Source: Triplophysa rosa
Taxonomy: Eukaryota; Chordata; Actinopteri; Cypriniformes; Nemacheilidae
NCBI RefSeq assembly: GCF_024868665.1
Contig: NC_079908.1
Coordinates: 934,753 to 998,752 of the forward strand
Length of the DNA: 64,000 nt
Direction: 5' to 3'
Of this stretch, positions 1 to 11,800 are shown in pieces (position 1 is the stretch's first letter; every line of letters starts with the position of its first letter). The notes beneath the pieces are model-generated. The model made no database searches. It saw nothing but the letters and a program-made list of their open reading frames with translations, and had not been told where the DNA came from. The translations under genes and the position numbers were made by a program.

Positions 1-138
1 GTCAGCCGTTTCCCTCCAGGACTTCGGAAGGATCCTATTTCTCACGAACTTTCACGTTTTTCACCTGAGTGTCCTGAGTTAAATAAATATCTTGTTACCC
101 GCACTTGAATCCGTGTGTCTTTCTACCCAGCCCTGACA
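1..138 (+). repeat. 5' LTR, downstream part (copy A)
   Basis: Identical to 4561-4698 over its whole length and ends in the canonical CA. It carries an AATAAA polyadenylation signal in 'gttaaataaatatc'. The gag start codon lies only 20 bases downstream. No match to a tRNA 3' end is apparent just after the LTR, so the primer-binding mode is unknown; self-priming as in Tf1/sushi elements is possible but cannot be tested with part of the LTR missing. Confidence 0.9.
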
Positions 139-157
139 GAACGATCGCACCAGGAGG

Positions 158-1099
158 ATGGATTCAGCGGGAACAGATCCTCTTCGGGTTGCTGTGACCC
201 AACAGGGTGTTTTGCTTGGACAGCAAGTCAACCGGATCAACACAACAGCACAAGATGTCCAGGTATTGAACACTCAGGTCTCCGAGCTTGCAGCCTGTCT
301 GCAGGCGATGCAGGTCGAGACTGCCGCCCAGACGGCACGACTTCAGCTGGGATCCGTCCGCGAACCTGAGCCACATGTCAACAGTCCTCCGGTATACCAT
401 GGTGACCCTAACTCTTGTCGAGCATTTTTATCACAATGATCCCTAGTCTTCAACCTACAACCCCGTCGCTACACGTCTGAAGCAGCGAAAGTGAGTTTCG
501 TCCTAACCCTTCTGGCCGGTAAGGCCCGGGAATGGGGAATGTCGGTGTGGGATGCCCAATCCCCCTGCTGTGCATCCTTCGAAGAGTTCCGGAAGGAGAT
601 GGAGAGGTTGTTCGACCGCTCGGTTCATGGCGATGAGGCCGCCACCAGACTCTCTCGATTGAAGCAGGGCCGTGCATCCATTACAGAATACTCCATCCAG
701 TTCCAGACCCTCAGTGCTGCCTGCAAGTGGAATGCTCCAGCCCTGCGAGCCCGGTTCCTGGAGGGACTCAGCGACGCCATCTCGGATGAGCTGGCGGTGA
801 TGGAGGTTCCAGAGGATCTGGAAGGACTCATCTCTCTTGCTCTACGGGTTGAGGCGCGTATGGAGAACCGCCGGAGAAGGCGATTAATGGACAATCCCTG
901 GCGCCGTGTGGAGCCTTCCCTCTCCTCTACCCCCGCTCTCCCATCGTCGGATCCGGGGGATCCCGAACCTATGCAATTGGGGAGACTTCGCCTCACACCT
1001 ATGGAGAAGCAACAACGGCTATCCCAGGGGCTCTGCCTTTATTGCGGCAAGTCAGGACATTTTGCCATCAAATGTCCAGTAAAAGCCAACACCCACTAG
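158..1099 (+). pseudogene. Gag of gypsy copy A, one nonsense codon
   Basis: The frame opens at ATG 158, the first ATG after the LTR, and runs to TAG 1097-1099. It is interrupted by one TGA at 437-439, after which homologous-looking sequence continues in the same frame. The middle (about 490-860) has the helical capsid pattern of gypsy Gag, including 'ARFLEGL' and 'LISLALRVEARM'. An arginine-rich stretch follows. A CCHC zinc knuckle (C-x2-C-x4-H-x4-C in 'CLYCGKSGHFAIKC') lies near 1036-1078. Gag would package element RNA in cytoplasmic particles. Pol continues in the -1 frame; I see no canonical slippery heptamer in the overlap. Confidence 0.9.
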
Positions 1100-4000
1100 T
1101 AGATCGGAGGATACTAGTGGGTAAAATTCTCTGTCCTCCTGCTGGTTCATCGCACACCCGACTACCCTTCAAAATAGAGTTCCAGGGGGTCACACGCTCC
1201 GGCCTTGCCCTAGTGGATTCGGGGGCCGAGGGCAACTTCATTGATTCAGTCACGGCGCGGAGGTGGCAGATACCGTCCGTCCCTCTCTAGAGTCCAGTTT
1301 CCGGTTGGTCGCTGGGTGGCGCTCACCTCCTCACTGTCACCCATTGCACTCCTAGTGTAAGTTTATTTATTTCTGGTAATCATCACGAGAACATCGTGCT
1401 GTACATACTCGAGTCCCCCAACAATGTTATTGTACTCGGGCACCCGTGGTTGCTACAGCATAGTCCTCATGTCGATTGGGATAATAACACAATTTTTTCG
1501 TGGTCTCCGTCTTGTCATGTGTCTTGTCTTGGTCCTGCCTTGTCTCCTGTCTCTGTCTCTTGTGCTCCTCAGGTCGAAGCCGGCAACCTGGCCTCTGTCC
1601 CGGCGGAATACCACGAACTCGGTGCGGTCTTCAGCAAGTCTCGGGCCGTATCCCTCCCTCCTCATCGCCCCTACGACTGCGCCATAGACCTCCTCCCCGG
1701 CACTTCTCCTCCCAGGGGTCGTTTATTCTCCCTGTCCGGTCCTGAGAGAGAGGCCATGGACCAGTACATTCGAGATTCTCTTCAGTCTGGACTCATTCGC
1801 CATTCCTCCTCCCCTGCTGGCGCTGGGTTCTTCTTCGTTCAGAAGAAGGACGGCTCTCTGCGTCCCTGCATCGATTACCGAGGGTTGAACGACATAACTG
1901 TTAAGAATAGGTACCCCCTACCTCTTATGTCTTCTGCCTTTGATCTCTTGCAGGGAGCCAAGGTCTTCACTAAATTAGACCTCCGCAACGCCTACCACCT
2001 TGTTCGTATTCGAGAGGGAGATGAGTGGAAGACAGCATTTAACACACCTACGGGACACTACGAGTATTTGGTGCTTCCTTTTGGTCTCACCAATGCTCCA
2101 GCTGTCTTCCAGGACCTGGTCAATAGCGTTCTGGGTGACATGATCAATCAGTTTGTCTTTGTGTATCTGGACGATATCTTAATATTTTCCCCCTCTCTCC
2201 AGGTACACACCCAACACGTCAGACGGGTTCTTCAGCACTTGTTAGAGAATCGACTCTTTGTCAAAGCGGAGAAGTGCGAGTTCCATGCCGAGTCTGTGAC
2301 GTTCCTGGGGCACATAATTTCTACTACGGGCATTCAAGCTGATCCCGCCAACATTGAGGCAGTCGCCAAGTGGCCCATACCCGACTCCCGCAGGGAGGTG
2401 CAGAGGTTCCTGGGGTTCGCCAATTTTTACCGGCGCTTCATCAGGAGCTTTGGTCAGATTGCTGCACCCCTTACGGCGTTGACCTCTTCTAAAGTATCGT
2501 TCAGGTGGAATCAGAATGCACAGGTGGCCTTTGATACCCTTAAGTCTCGTTTTATCTCTGCTCCTGTTTTATCTGTTCCAGACCCTGATCGCCAGTTTAT
2601 TGTCGAGGTCGACGCGTCAGGCGTTGGAGTAGGCGCTATCCTGTCTCAGCGGTCGGCTCACGATGGGAAGATCCATCCCTGCGCCTATTTTTCCCATCGC
2701 CTCAGCCCGGCAGAACGCAATTACGACATCGGAAACAGAGAGTTGTTGGCGGTCAAGCTAGCATTGGGTGAGTGGCGTCACTGGTTGGAGGGAGCAGCGC
2801 AACCCTTCCTGGTCTGGACGGATCATAAGAACTTGGAATATGTCCGTTCGGCCAGGAGGCTGAGTTCTCGCCAGGCCCGCTGGGCACTCTTTTTTGGCCG
2901 TTTTAACTTCACCCTTTTGTTCCGGCCTGGGTCGAAGAACACTAAGCCCGATGCCCTGTCCCGTCTGTTCGAATCCCCGGATGAGAGGCTTTCGGCCGAT
3001 GCCATCCTCCCCACAGGTATGGTGGTTGGGGCCGTCTCATGGGGAGTCGAACAGAGGGTAAAGGAGGCTGGTCGGGGGGTGCAAGTGCCAACGGGGTGTC
3101 CAGGGGCAGGTTATTCATTCCGGAGGCGCTGCGTCCTGAAGTCCTGCAGTGGGGTCACTCATCCAGACTGGTTTGTCATCCAGGGATTCGGAGAACGAAG
3201 GCCTCCATTCGCCAACGTTTCTGGTGGTCGTCATGGATCACCGATGTCAGACAGTTCGTGTTGGCCTGCCCGACGTGCGCCCAGTCTAAAGGTAGTAATC
3301 AACCTGCCGCTGGTCTGCTCCATCCCCTCCCCATTCCCTCCCGCCCCTGGTCACACATCGCCCTGGATTTTGTTACTGGGCTTCCCCCTTCTGGCAGTAA
3401 CACCGTGGTGCTTACGGTGGTGGACCGTTTATCCAAGGCGGTTCATTTTATTCCCATTCCCAAACTTCCCTCATCACGGGAGACCGCTCAACTGCTCATT
3501 GATCACGTCTTCCGGCTCCATGGCTTGCCGGTCAACGTGGTCTCTGATAGGGGTCCGCAGTTCACCTCCCGGTTCTGGAAGGAATTTTGCAGACAGATCG
3601 GGTCCTCAGCTAGTCTGTCTTCTGGTTTCCATCCTCAGACCAACGGGCAGTGCGAGCGGGCCAACCAGGATCTTGGAAGAATGCTCCGCTGTCTGACATC
3701 CGCTAGTCCGAGTTCTTGGAGTCAACAACTTTCCTGGGCAGAATACGCCCACAATTCCCTCCCGTCGGCTGCATCAGGTTTGTCCCCGTTTGAGTGTTCT
3801 ATTGGTTATAACCCACCTCTCTTCCCTGCACAGGAACCCGATGCTGTGGTACCGTCGGCTCTGGCTTTAGTCCAACGTTGCCGCCGCAAGTGGCGGAGAG
3901 CCAGAGAGGTTCTGACCCGAGCCTCTAGACGTACCAAGACAGCAGCCGACCGTCACCGACTCTCTCCTCCTACCTACGTGTGTGGTCAGCGAGTGTGGCT

Positions 4001-4475
4001 TGCCACTAAGGACCTACCTCTCCGGGTGCCCTCTCGTAAGCTGGCACCCAGGTTCATTGGGCCTTTACATATCACCAAGGTGGTTAATCCGGTGGCTGTC
4101 AGGCTCAGACTTCCCCCCTCCCTCGGTCGGGTTCACCCTGTTTTCCATGTCTCTCGGGTTAAACCTGTGCTTTCCTCCCCTCTTAATCCTGCCTGTAGCC
4201 GACCACACCCCCCACCACCACGTCTCGTGGACGGCGCTCCTGCTTATTCAGTTCAGAGACTACTGGACGTGCGTCGCCGTGGTAGGGGGGTGCAGTATCT
4301 AGTGGACTGGGAGGGCTATGGCGCAGAGGAGAGGAGTTGGGTACCATCCCGGGACATCTTGGACCGCTCGTTGATTGTGGATCTCCATCGGAGACGAGGT
4401 GAGCGCCACCTGCACCTTGGATTCCATTGGATTTCCTGCCTCTCCGCACCTACCCCTGAACTCTTCTGCCACTGA
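1042..4475 (+). pseudogene. Pol of gypsy copy A: protease, RT, RNase H, integrase, chromodomain
   Basis: Protease: 'LVDSGAEGNFID' near 1210-1245 carries the D-S-G active site. A TAG at 1288-1290 breaks the frame, which then resumes unchanged. RT: '[17 protein letters not shown]' near 1830 and the catalytic '[10 protein letters not shown]' near 2158-2187. RNase H: '[17 protein letters not shown]' near 2600 and '[10 protein letters not shown]'. A frameshift near 3100 moves the rest into another frame. Integrase: an HHCC finger near 3160-3290, then the D,D-E triad in 'ALDFVTGLP', 'VVSDRGPQF' and 'GQCERANQD'. A C-terminal chromodomain ('[18 protein letters not shown]', about 4290-4350) would direct integration to marked chromatin. 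With the stop and frameshift mended, the length would match a full gypsy Pol. Confidence 0.93.
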
Positions 4476-4560
4476 TCCGTCCTACGGTGTGGTCCTTAGG
4501 ACATCTACTTACCTATCCGGCTGACGCTGCCGTACACCGGGATTCCCGGTTGGCCTTGCA

Positions 4561-4698
4561 GTCAGCCGTTTCCCTCCAGGACTTCGGAAGGATCCTATTT
4601 CTCACGAACTTTCACGTTTTTCACCTGAGTGTCCTGAGTTAAATAAATATCTTGTTACCCGCACTTGAATCCGTGTGTCTTTCTACCCAGCCCTGACA
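4561..4698 (+). repeat. 3' LTR, part identical to the visible 5' LTR (copy A)
   Basis: 138/138 identity with bases 1-138. The LTR must begin upstream of 4561, because the match is limited only by the window edge. The 85 bases between the Pol stop and 4561 probably belong to the LTR or a short leader. Confidence 0.9.
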
Positions 4699-4964
4699 AT
4701 TTTCAGTATTGTATAATTCAGTCATAGTAAAACTAAGCCACTGGCTCTAACATAAGAAATTGAAGTTCTCTTTTAAACCGTAACATTTTTATTTATTTAG
4801 ATTTGAATGCCCATATTGTTATTTAATCTAGAATTTATTGTTTTGTTGTATTTCTGTAGAAAATTGGCTAATTACATTTCTCCAGGCCATTGGCCATTGG
4901 AACAGCTTTTTAACTTCTTTGCATGTTCCTCTTTAATATCTGTAGTGGAAAGTTATGAAAGAAT

Positions 4965-5501
4965 ACAGTACATAGACAAAAAAAGTCACACACTCTAATA
5001 TTTTGTATTTTGTAGCTTTGATTACGGCACTCATTCGCTGTGGCATCGTTTCGAAAAGCTTCTGCAATGTCCAGAATGTCCATTTATTCCCGTCCAGTGT
5101 TGCATTCATTTTTCGCCAAGATCTTGTATTGATGATGGGCGAGTCGGACCGCTGTGCAAAGTCTTCTCCAGCACATCCCAAAGATTCTCAATGGGGTTAA
5201 GGTGTGGACTTTGTTGTGGACAATCCATGTGTGAAAATGATGTCTCGTGCTCCCTGAACCATTCTTTCACAATTTGAGCCTGATAAATCCTGGCTTTGTC
5301 ATCTTGGAATATGCCCGTGCCATCAGGGAAGAAAGAACCCATTGATGGAATAAACTGATCATTCAGTATATTCAGGTAGTCAGCTGACCTCATTCTTTGG
5401 GCACATAACATTGCTGAACCTAGACCTCCAATCCAATGGGAGGCTCTTACCTATTTGCTTAGTTAAATCCAGATGGTGACTTTTTTTGGACGTGCAGTGT
5501 A
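4965..5501 (-). mobile_element. Tc1/mariner-type transposon, internally deleted
   Basis: The minus strand encodes a Tc1 transposase C-terminus (about 5411-5106): '[18 protein letters not shown]', then '[18 protein letters not shown]'. In Tc1 transposases the last catalytic region reads SPDLNPIE; here it is SPHLNPIE, so the aspartate just before LNP is a histidine. The N-terminal DNA-binding half is absent. The ends look like short inverted repeats: 'gacaaaaaaagtcac' on the left and 'gtgactttttttggacgtg' on the right. This is a dead DD34E-type copy. Confidence 0.82.
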
Positions 5502-5747
5502 TTTTTTAACAAAACTATGAGCAAACATAAAGGTTTGCCTAATCATTGAACAAGAAGTCATTACCAGACTTGACAGCTACATTCTGTATTTATTTGTGCA
5601 TCACTTCAGTTGGTAGGAATTGATTGTGGTGTATTCATGTTGATGGTAAGTGGTCTTATAATTGCCGTACAGTTGTCTTGTTGTGTACCAACCACAAACA
5701 TTGCTTAATATAGTTTTGGTTTTGTATTTCTGTATACACTCTGTTAT

Positions 5748-6342
5748 TGTCATGGTCCTATCCTTCTTGTCTTGAAATTCCTAGTTTTGTGGACAGGGTC
5801 ATGACAGTACCATGTCTTGTGTGGAGACACATGGCTGTTTGTTATGACATTGCGCCACGTGTCTTCTTGTCTCGTGCTTTGGCCCCGCCCCCTTGTTTCC
5901 CCGTCATTGTCCCATTAGTGTTTCATTCCCCTCACCTGCCCCGTGTAATCTTCCCGTTAGTGTTCATTCCCTTCACCTGCCCATCACCTGCCCTGAATCA
6001 TCATCCTTATTAGTGTCCCTATATAGTTCCCTTCTGTTCATTATCCCGTGTCGGTTCATTGTTTGTTTGCCTCCTTGTGCTTCCCCACTCAAGTACCCTG
6101 CCTCGTGTCTTGTGTGGAATTAATGTGTTCCTGGTTGCTGTACCCTGTCGAGTTGTGGACTTATTATTTTACATTTTTTGGACCTTGTTTGTTTGCCCCC
6201 TCGTGGGTAATGTTCAGTTTGTGTTCGGTTTTGTTTAATCTTGTTCTCCGCATCGTGGGTTTTTGTTTTATTTAAATAAAGTCTTTGTTTAACCCTTCAC
6301 CTGCCTGCGCTTGGGTTCTGCCTCACACCCCGTTTCTTGACA
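5748..6342 (+). mobile_element. Solo LTR, 'TGTCATG' family (595 bp)
   Basis: Starts TGTCATGG, ends TTGACA, and is flanked by the 5-bp duplication gttat (5743-5747 and 6343-6347). It shares family landmarks with 29131-31279, 39788-40306, 49582-50147 and 55972-58617: a 5'-terminal hairpin, a 'ggccccgcccc' box, 'cacctgcc' motifs, a TATA-like 'cctatatag', 'catcgtgggtttttgtttt', AATAAA, and a terminal 'cctgcctgc...ttgggttc' block. No internal region is present, so it probably arose by LTR-LTR recombination. Confidence 0.88.
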
Positions 6343-6539
6343 GTTATGCTGTCAAGGCCATTTGATTTTGCTTTGGAAAGTTTGCATCCATTTATGGTTA
6401 TTTGTTAAGCAAGAAGGACTGAGAACACCATCAAAAGAATAAGAAAATGATTCAGATTTTCAGTTGCTATCTTTAATCAGTCTGACGGCATTTCCTCTGA
6501 CAAGGTGTGATATTGATGTAGTGTATTGTTCATGCACAG

Positions 6540-6701
6540 CTATAACATGCATTATGGTAGCTTGTAAAAGCCCGTATGTGACGCACGGGGGTTATGCGGC
6601 AGGGGTGTGCTCAAACAGGAAGCTTCAGTAAATAGACTCCGGAAAAAAGGTTGTTCATGTCGTTTCTTCGAATCCAAAACATAACAGTGGCGACGAGGTG
6701 G
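6540..6701 (+). repeat. Probable 5' LTR end and primer-binding site of gypsy copy B
   Basis: The sequence before the gag region of copy B ends in 'aaaacataaca' (6676-6686), followed at once by 'gtggcgacgagg' (6687-6698). That LTR-end plus 'TGGCGACGAGG' arrangement is what I know from related gypsy elements. The LTR start cannot be fixed and no second LTR exists downstream, so the left limit is approximate. Confidence 0.5.
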
Positions 6702-6997
6702 TTTTTGAATCCCAAGCACACTAGACGAGCAAGAGAATACTCAATGAAATCGGTGGCATTTAGAAAAGGGAACTGTTTGCGAGTCCAACAGCAGTGCACG
6801 GAGGAGTGACGGTCAGATACTGAACTCATGTCATGGGAGCACAGCGATATTTAGTGGACGGACTGTAAATTACAGGAAAAAGGTAATAGTCTATGTACAC
6901 TGACTGCAAAAAGGGAAATATGGAAAAATAAAGGACGACAAAGCGGCCGATATAAAAAAAGAAGAAAGAAAACCAATAGGGAAATAGGAAGAGAAAA

Positions 6998-7857
6998 ATG
7001 GCCACAATCGAACGGGTGCCAGAGTTTGACAACACTAAAGAGGATTTTGACACATACAGTATATGGAAAGATTTGAGTGATGGGTTGCTGCGAATGAAAT
7101 TGATAGTGGAAAAAAAGCTGATGTGTTCCTGAGTGTTTTGGGACCAACAGAATATGGCCTCTTAAAAAGTCTTGTTGAGCCAGCGAAAGTGATTGATTTA
7201 ACATACACACAAATTACCCAGACCCTTTCTGATCATTTCAAGCCCAAGCCCATTCTGATAGCAGAGCGCTTCAGATTCTATCAACGCAACCAAAGTCATG
7301 ATGAAACAATATCTGATTATATCTTGGCACTGAAACGTCTAGCAAGTTCGTGTGAGTTTGGGACATTTCTCGATGATGCTCTCCGGGACAAATTTGTTTG
7401 TGGTCTTATGGGAGAAGATTACCACAGGAGGTTACTGTCAGAAAAGGACATCACCTTCAAAAAGGCCTGTGATATCGCCCTTGCATTAGAACTAGAACAG
7501 AAGGATACCAAGCAGCTGAGCACTCAAGCAGCCATAAAAGACTCTAATGTGCATAAGGTGCAACACACTGGAGAGCGCAGAGACAAATACAGAGGATCGG
7601 GCAATTCTCACCACATTACTAAAAAAGGTGTTCAGCGACAGCCATTTTCCAAGCATAAAAGCGACTGCTACCTTTGTGGGGGAGCAAATCATCTTCCCTC
7701 AGAATGTCGATACCGTAATGAGAAATGCCACAACTGCGGAAAAATTGGACACCTGCAGAGAGCGTGTAAAAGCCAAAAAGCCCAGCGTTCTGAAAAAACA
7801 CAATATGTGTCAGCGGACGTTTCAGAGACTCCGTGTTCAGAAGTTACCGAACTGTGA
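6998..7857 (+). pseudogene. Gag of gypsy copy B with two CCHC knuckles
   Basis: ATG 6998 opens 'MATIERVPEFDNTKEDF', the typical Gag start of this lineage. A frame change and a TGA at about 7060-7080 break the first 40 codons. From 7123 the frame is open to TGA 7857. The capsid-like part spans about 7130-7510. Two zinc knuckles follow, 'CYLCGGANHLPSEC' and 'CHNCGKIGHLQRAC' (about 7666-7770). This lineage differs clearly from copy A, which has one knuckle and a chromodomain. The sequence jumps straight from Gag to the region just before RT, so most of the protease is missing. Confidence 0.88.
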
Positions 7858-7858
7858 C

Positions 7859-10281
7859 ATACGAAGATCAACAGTGTTCACTTCCTTTGGTCGTGGTTAA
7901 AGGAAACAAACCACCGCAAATGGGTCGTAACTGGCTCCAGGAAATATCCTTAAATTGGAAGGAGATCTTCAGATTGAGTCATGCAGTGGCTGTTAAGGCC
8001 TCTACCATCTTTGATGTACTGAAAAAGCATACACAACTTTTTGGAGAGGGTTACCGCAGAATCACAGACTTCACAGCAAAAGTGAAAGTGCAAGAAGGAT
8101 CGAAACCCATCTTTCACAAACCAAGACCTGTTCCGTATGCTCTTAAAAAGTAGTAGAGGAAGAATTGGCTCGCTTGGAGAGGAATGGAATTATCTCGCAA
8201 GTTGGAAGGAGCGACTGGGCAGCACCCATTGTGGTTGTGCCGAAAAAAGACAAAACAGTGCGCCTGTGTGGCGATTATAAGGTCACAGTGAATAAATGCA
8301 TTCTTCCAGAAGAATACCCAGGATCTTCTTGCCACATTGGCGGGAGGGAAATTCTTCAGCAAAATTGACTTGTCCTTCGCATATCAGCAGTTGGTGTTGG
8401 ACGAGACATCCTAGCAGTACCTTACCATAAACACACACAAGGGCCTTTTTAAATATCATCGTCTGGCTTATGGAATTTCTACAGCACCTGCGATTTTCCA
8501 ACACACAATGGATCAAATACTACAGGGACTTCCACATGTGGTGTGCTTTATGGATGATATTCTGGTCTCTGCGCCAACAGTGGATGAACACTTGATGGTA
8601 CTGGACAAAGTGCTGTCACGACTTCAACAGTATGGAGCAAGAGTGAAGAAAGAAAAATGTGAATTTCTTTGTAGCTCAGTGGAATACTTGGGATTCAAAA
8701 TTGACAAAAAAGGGGTGCATCGAATGGAAAGTAAAGTTGACGCAATTGTAAAAGCCCCTGCACCAGAAAATGTCACAGAGCTGCGCTCTTTTCTGGGACT
8801 TTTGAACTACTATGGAAAGTAGGTACCACATCTTTCAACGCTGTTACACCCTCTTCACAGATTATTGCAAGCAAATGAAAAATGGCAGTGGTCAGCGCAT
8901 TGTGAACAAGCCTTCAATGCCTGTAAGCAGCGTCTATTGCAAAGTAAGTGGTTAGCACACTACGATCCTGAAACGCCACTAAGACTTGCCTGTAACGCTT
9001 CACCCTATGGCATCGGCGCAGTTATCTCACATGTGTTACCCTCAGGAGAGGAACACCCCATTGCGTTTGCATCGAGAACGTTGTCTGCGAGTGAGAAAAA
9101 CTATGCCCAGATTGAGAAAGAGGCCCTGAGCATAGTCTTCGGAGTGAAAAAGTTTCACAAGTATTTGTATGGCCGGAAGTTCCATCTGCTGACTGATCAC
9201 AAGCCCCTTTTAGCTATCCTTGGTCCAAAATGTGCCATTCCTACACTGGCCGCTCTTCGTATGCAACGATGGGCATTAACCTTGTTAGCCTATGACTATG
9301 ACATTGAGTACAGAAGATCTTCTGATCATGCCAATGCGGATGCTCTATCCAGATTACCGTGTGAGCAAACGTCTACAGGGGGGACAGAGGAGATGGTGTT
9401 TCAAGTCTCATTCCTGGATGAATTGCCAATCAGTGCAAAAGATATTGCCATGGAAACCAGAAAAAATCCAGTGCTATCAAAGGTATTGGATCTGACGTTG
9501 TCTGGATGGCCGAGTCATGTTACGGATGAAGGTCTGAAACCATTCCTTTTAAGGAAGGACCATCTCTCAACAGACCAAGGCTGCGTTCTGTGGGGCTCAA
9601 GAGTGATAATTCCTCCAAGGTATAGAGAAAGACTTTTGTCCGAGCTTCATGAGGGTCACCCGGGAGTGGTAAGAATGAAAATGCTGGCCAGAGGATATCT
9701 ATGGTGGCCAGGTCTCGATAAAGACATCCAGGACTTTGTGAGTAAGTGTGCTCCATGTGAAGTAAAGCGAAAACAACCAACCTGTGCGCCTCTTCACCCA
9801 TGGTCGTGGACCACCACACCCTGGGAATGTATTCACATTGATTACGCCGAAATTGATAAGCAACACTTATTGGTGATTGTTGATGTTCATTCGAAATGGG
9901 TCGAAATCTTCCCCACTCAACTGAACAATACTGAAAAGACAAATAACATCCTACGTCATCTCTGGGCTGCCTATGGACTTCCGAAAGAGCTGGTATCGGA
10001 TAACGGTCCACCATTTACCTCCAGGGAGTTTGAGGATTTCCTGAGAAATAATGGGGTACGCCACATTCTGTCACCTCAGTATCAGCAGGCAGTATCACCC
10101 CAATTACGCCTGGCCCGTAGAAGAAATTCCTTTCCAAGAAAGAAAACTAGCAAAACCAGATAAAACAGAAATCACTCCACCTGAGTCAGATGAGATTACC
10201 CCAACACCAAGAATCTCTGTATGTAGAGGAAATCTTTTTGTATTACTTGACTATTGTTTGTTTATGAATTTACTTTTCTAG
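7859..10281 (+). pseudogene. Pol of gypsy copy B (RT, RNase H, truncated integrase)
   Basis: Starts with the protease C-terminal linker ('SLPLVVVKGNKP'); the D-S/T-G protease core is absent. RT runs from about 8160 with 'AAPIVVVPKKDKTVRLCGDY' and catalytic 'VVCFMDDILVSA' near 8536, with FMDD in place of the usual YxDD. Stops or frameshifts occur near 8153, 8320, 8412 and 8820. RNase H (about 8960-9360) and the integrase zinc finger and core are open from 8865 to 10163, with 'CIHIDYAEID' and 'ELVSDNGPPFTS' supplying two catalytic Asp residues. The frame then jumps to the extreme C-terminus, deleting the glutamate region. No 3' LTR follows. Confidence 0.88.
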
Positions 10282-10480
10282 TTTAAGTGTTTATGAGCAG
10301 CACTTGATTAATTACATTATTATTGGAATTTCCCATATTGCACCAAGGACTCAGCGGTCACTCATGAGAAATATTCAGCTGACCTGTGAGTGGGTGGAGG
10401 ATAACCAACGCCACTTTACTGGGAAGATTGAACTGCCAAATGTCTTGTTGGCTATCAGCTATCACAATGTGTGACTTATT
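10282..10480 (+). other. Unidentified coding-like segment
   Basis: One frame is open from the AT-rich start at about 10295 to TGA 10475, reading 'ISHIAPRTQRSLMRNIQL' and then a 'W-V-E-D-N-Q-R-H-F' and 'GKIELPNVLLAI' stretch. The composition and hydrophobic pattern look like real protein, but I cannot name a family. It directly follows the truncated gypsy copy B and has no clear start codon or splice acceptor. It could be a captured host exon fragment or part of another retroelement. Confidence 0.25.
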
Positions 10481-11800
10481 TATGAACACATTGTATGAAG
10501 GTGACATGAACGAAGAAGAAATCCGGGCTCCTTTCTTATTCAGAGACTAGAGGACATGGAATGTGCAGGAAATAAGTGACAAAAGAAATATCCGTGTGAC
10601 TTCTTTCTTCAACCCTGACTTGTGAATATTGTGGGATGTTCCGCATTTATTTGACTAAACAATAACTGTTTGTCTGTCTGTCTGTCTAAAAAAATTCTTG
10701 TTGTTCATTCTCTCCTTTGCTTACTCCAGCTTTAATCCTCCTAGTAGCATGGCCTTGTAAACTAACGGCTTTGTTTAGCGTGTTGACAAAATGTTTATAT
10801 GTTCTCCTATTTGTGAGTCACTTTGGATAAAAGCGTCTGCCAAATGAATAAATGTAATGTTGAAAATATTATGTATGTAAATATTATATGTAAATATCAT
10901 TTGGGTTTTGTTTTTGTAAAATAACATTAAAATCCTGTGTGTTGTGTTCTTGAAATATATTTATATATTTATATATTTTTTATTATATTTTATGTACATT
11001 AAATATTTATTTTATGTTAGATGCACATTTTGCTAAGTAAGGTTAATAGAAACAAATAAATCCAGCAACACCTATAGGATAGTGGAATATGTGACTATTA
11101 AATTACACAACTCCCAAATGTCGGTGGATTGGATGCTCAGAGCACGTGTTACCATGTTCATCCTATAATATGGCAAATCACATGGCTGGTTTCAGACTAC
11201 TTTTAGACTGGTTACATATTGAAATAGCATAATGTATAGCCTACCACGAGAAGGCTGAGTCTATCCTCAATTACAGTCATATAATTCCATTTAAATTATT
11301 ATATTTACAAGATTTTGGAGTACGTGCATTCATATATACGAATAAAAAAACAAAGGACAGATCTAAACCACACGTTAATGCGATGGAAAAAGAGTGCACA
11401 GAGCTTTCACATCACAAAGTATGCTTTTATCAAAAGTTAATTAAAAATGAAGGAAAATAACGAACGGATTCATCCTATTAAGAAGGAAATATTATGGAAT
11501 TTCATTTTCTGAGATGGATACAAAGTTTCAACAGTTGTAAGACATACATACATAGTTTGGGCATTCAATATTTTTATTAGGTGTTCAAACATGCTGACCC
11601 TGCTAATAAAAATCATAAATCCTGACAAATGTTAGGGAGTCAAAAATAACAACAAATATAAAAGCACAAAAATAAGCATTTATGTCGAGACAGCGATTTA
11701 AGTCTATGGAAAGATTTATACATGTCTAAAAGTTGATCTTTAACGTACACTTTTCTTGCCGTGCGAAACTAACTGTATGAGTTCTGACTGTACCTGCGCG
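10481..11800. other. AT-rich sequence without a recognised gene
   Basis: Contains a short CTGT microsatellite at 10669-10686, a SINE/LINE tail (10811-10858) and long A+T-rich tracts. No convincing open frame or terminal-repeat pair was seen. Confidence 0.6.
10811..10858 (+). repeat. SINE/L2-type 3' tail fragment
   Basis: 'cactttggataaaagcgtct' followed by 'gccaaatgaataaatgtaatg' is the tail shared by tRNA-derived SINEs and L2 LINEs in fish. The same block occurs at 27891-27938, at 44625-44670, and inverted at about 18745-18800. No tRNA-related head is present here. Confidence 0.7.

Larger units (their letters stand above)
1..4698 (+). mobile_element. Ty3/gypsy LTR retrotransposon with chromodomain (copy A), cut by window start
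   Basis: The order is LTR tail, gag, protease, reverse transcriptase, RNase H, integrase, chromodomain, LTR tail, which is that of a Ty3/gypsy chromovirus. The first 138 bases recur exactly at 4561-4698 and both copies end in CCCTGACA, so they are the downstream parts of the two LTRs. The upstream part of the 5' LTR lies outside the window. No polypurine tract is obvious before the 3' LTR, so its start is not resolved. The coding region has at least two in-frame stops and one frameshift, so this copy is not autonomous even though its LTR ends are identical. Confidence 0.93.

Noticed and set aside
5893..6275. Overlapping open frames rich in Cys, Leu and Phe in the solo LTR (and equivalents at 30598-31156, 49635-49928 and 56062-56373)
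   Set aside because: They come from pyrimidine-rich LTR sequence, differ in frame between copies, and lack a common start.
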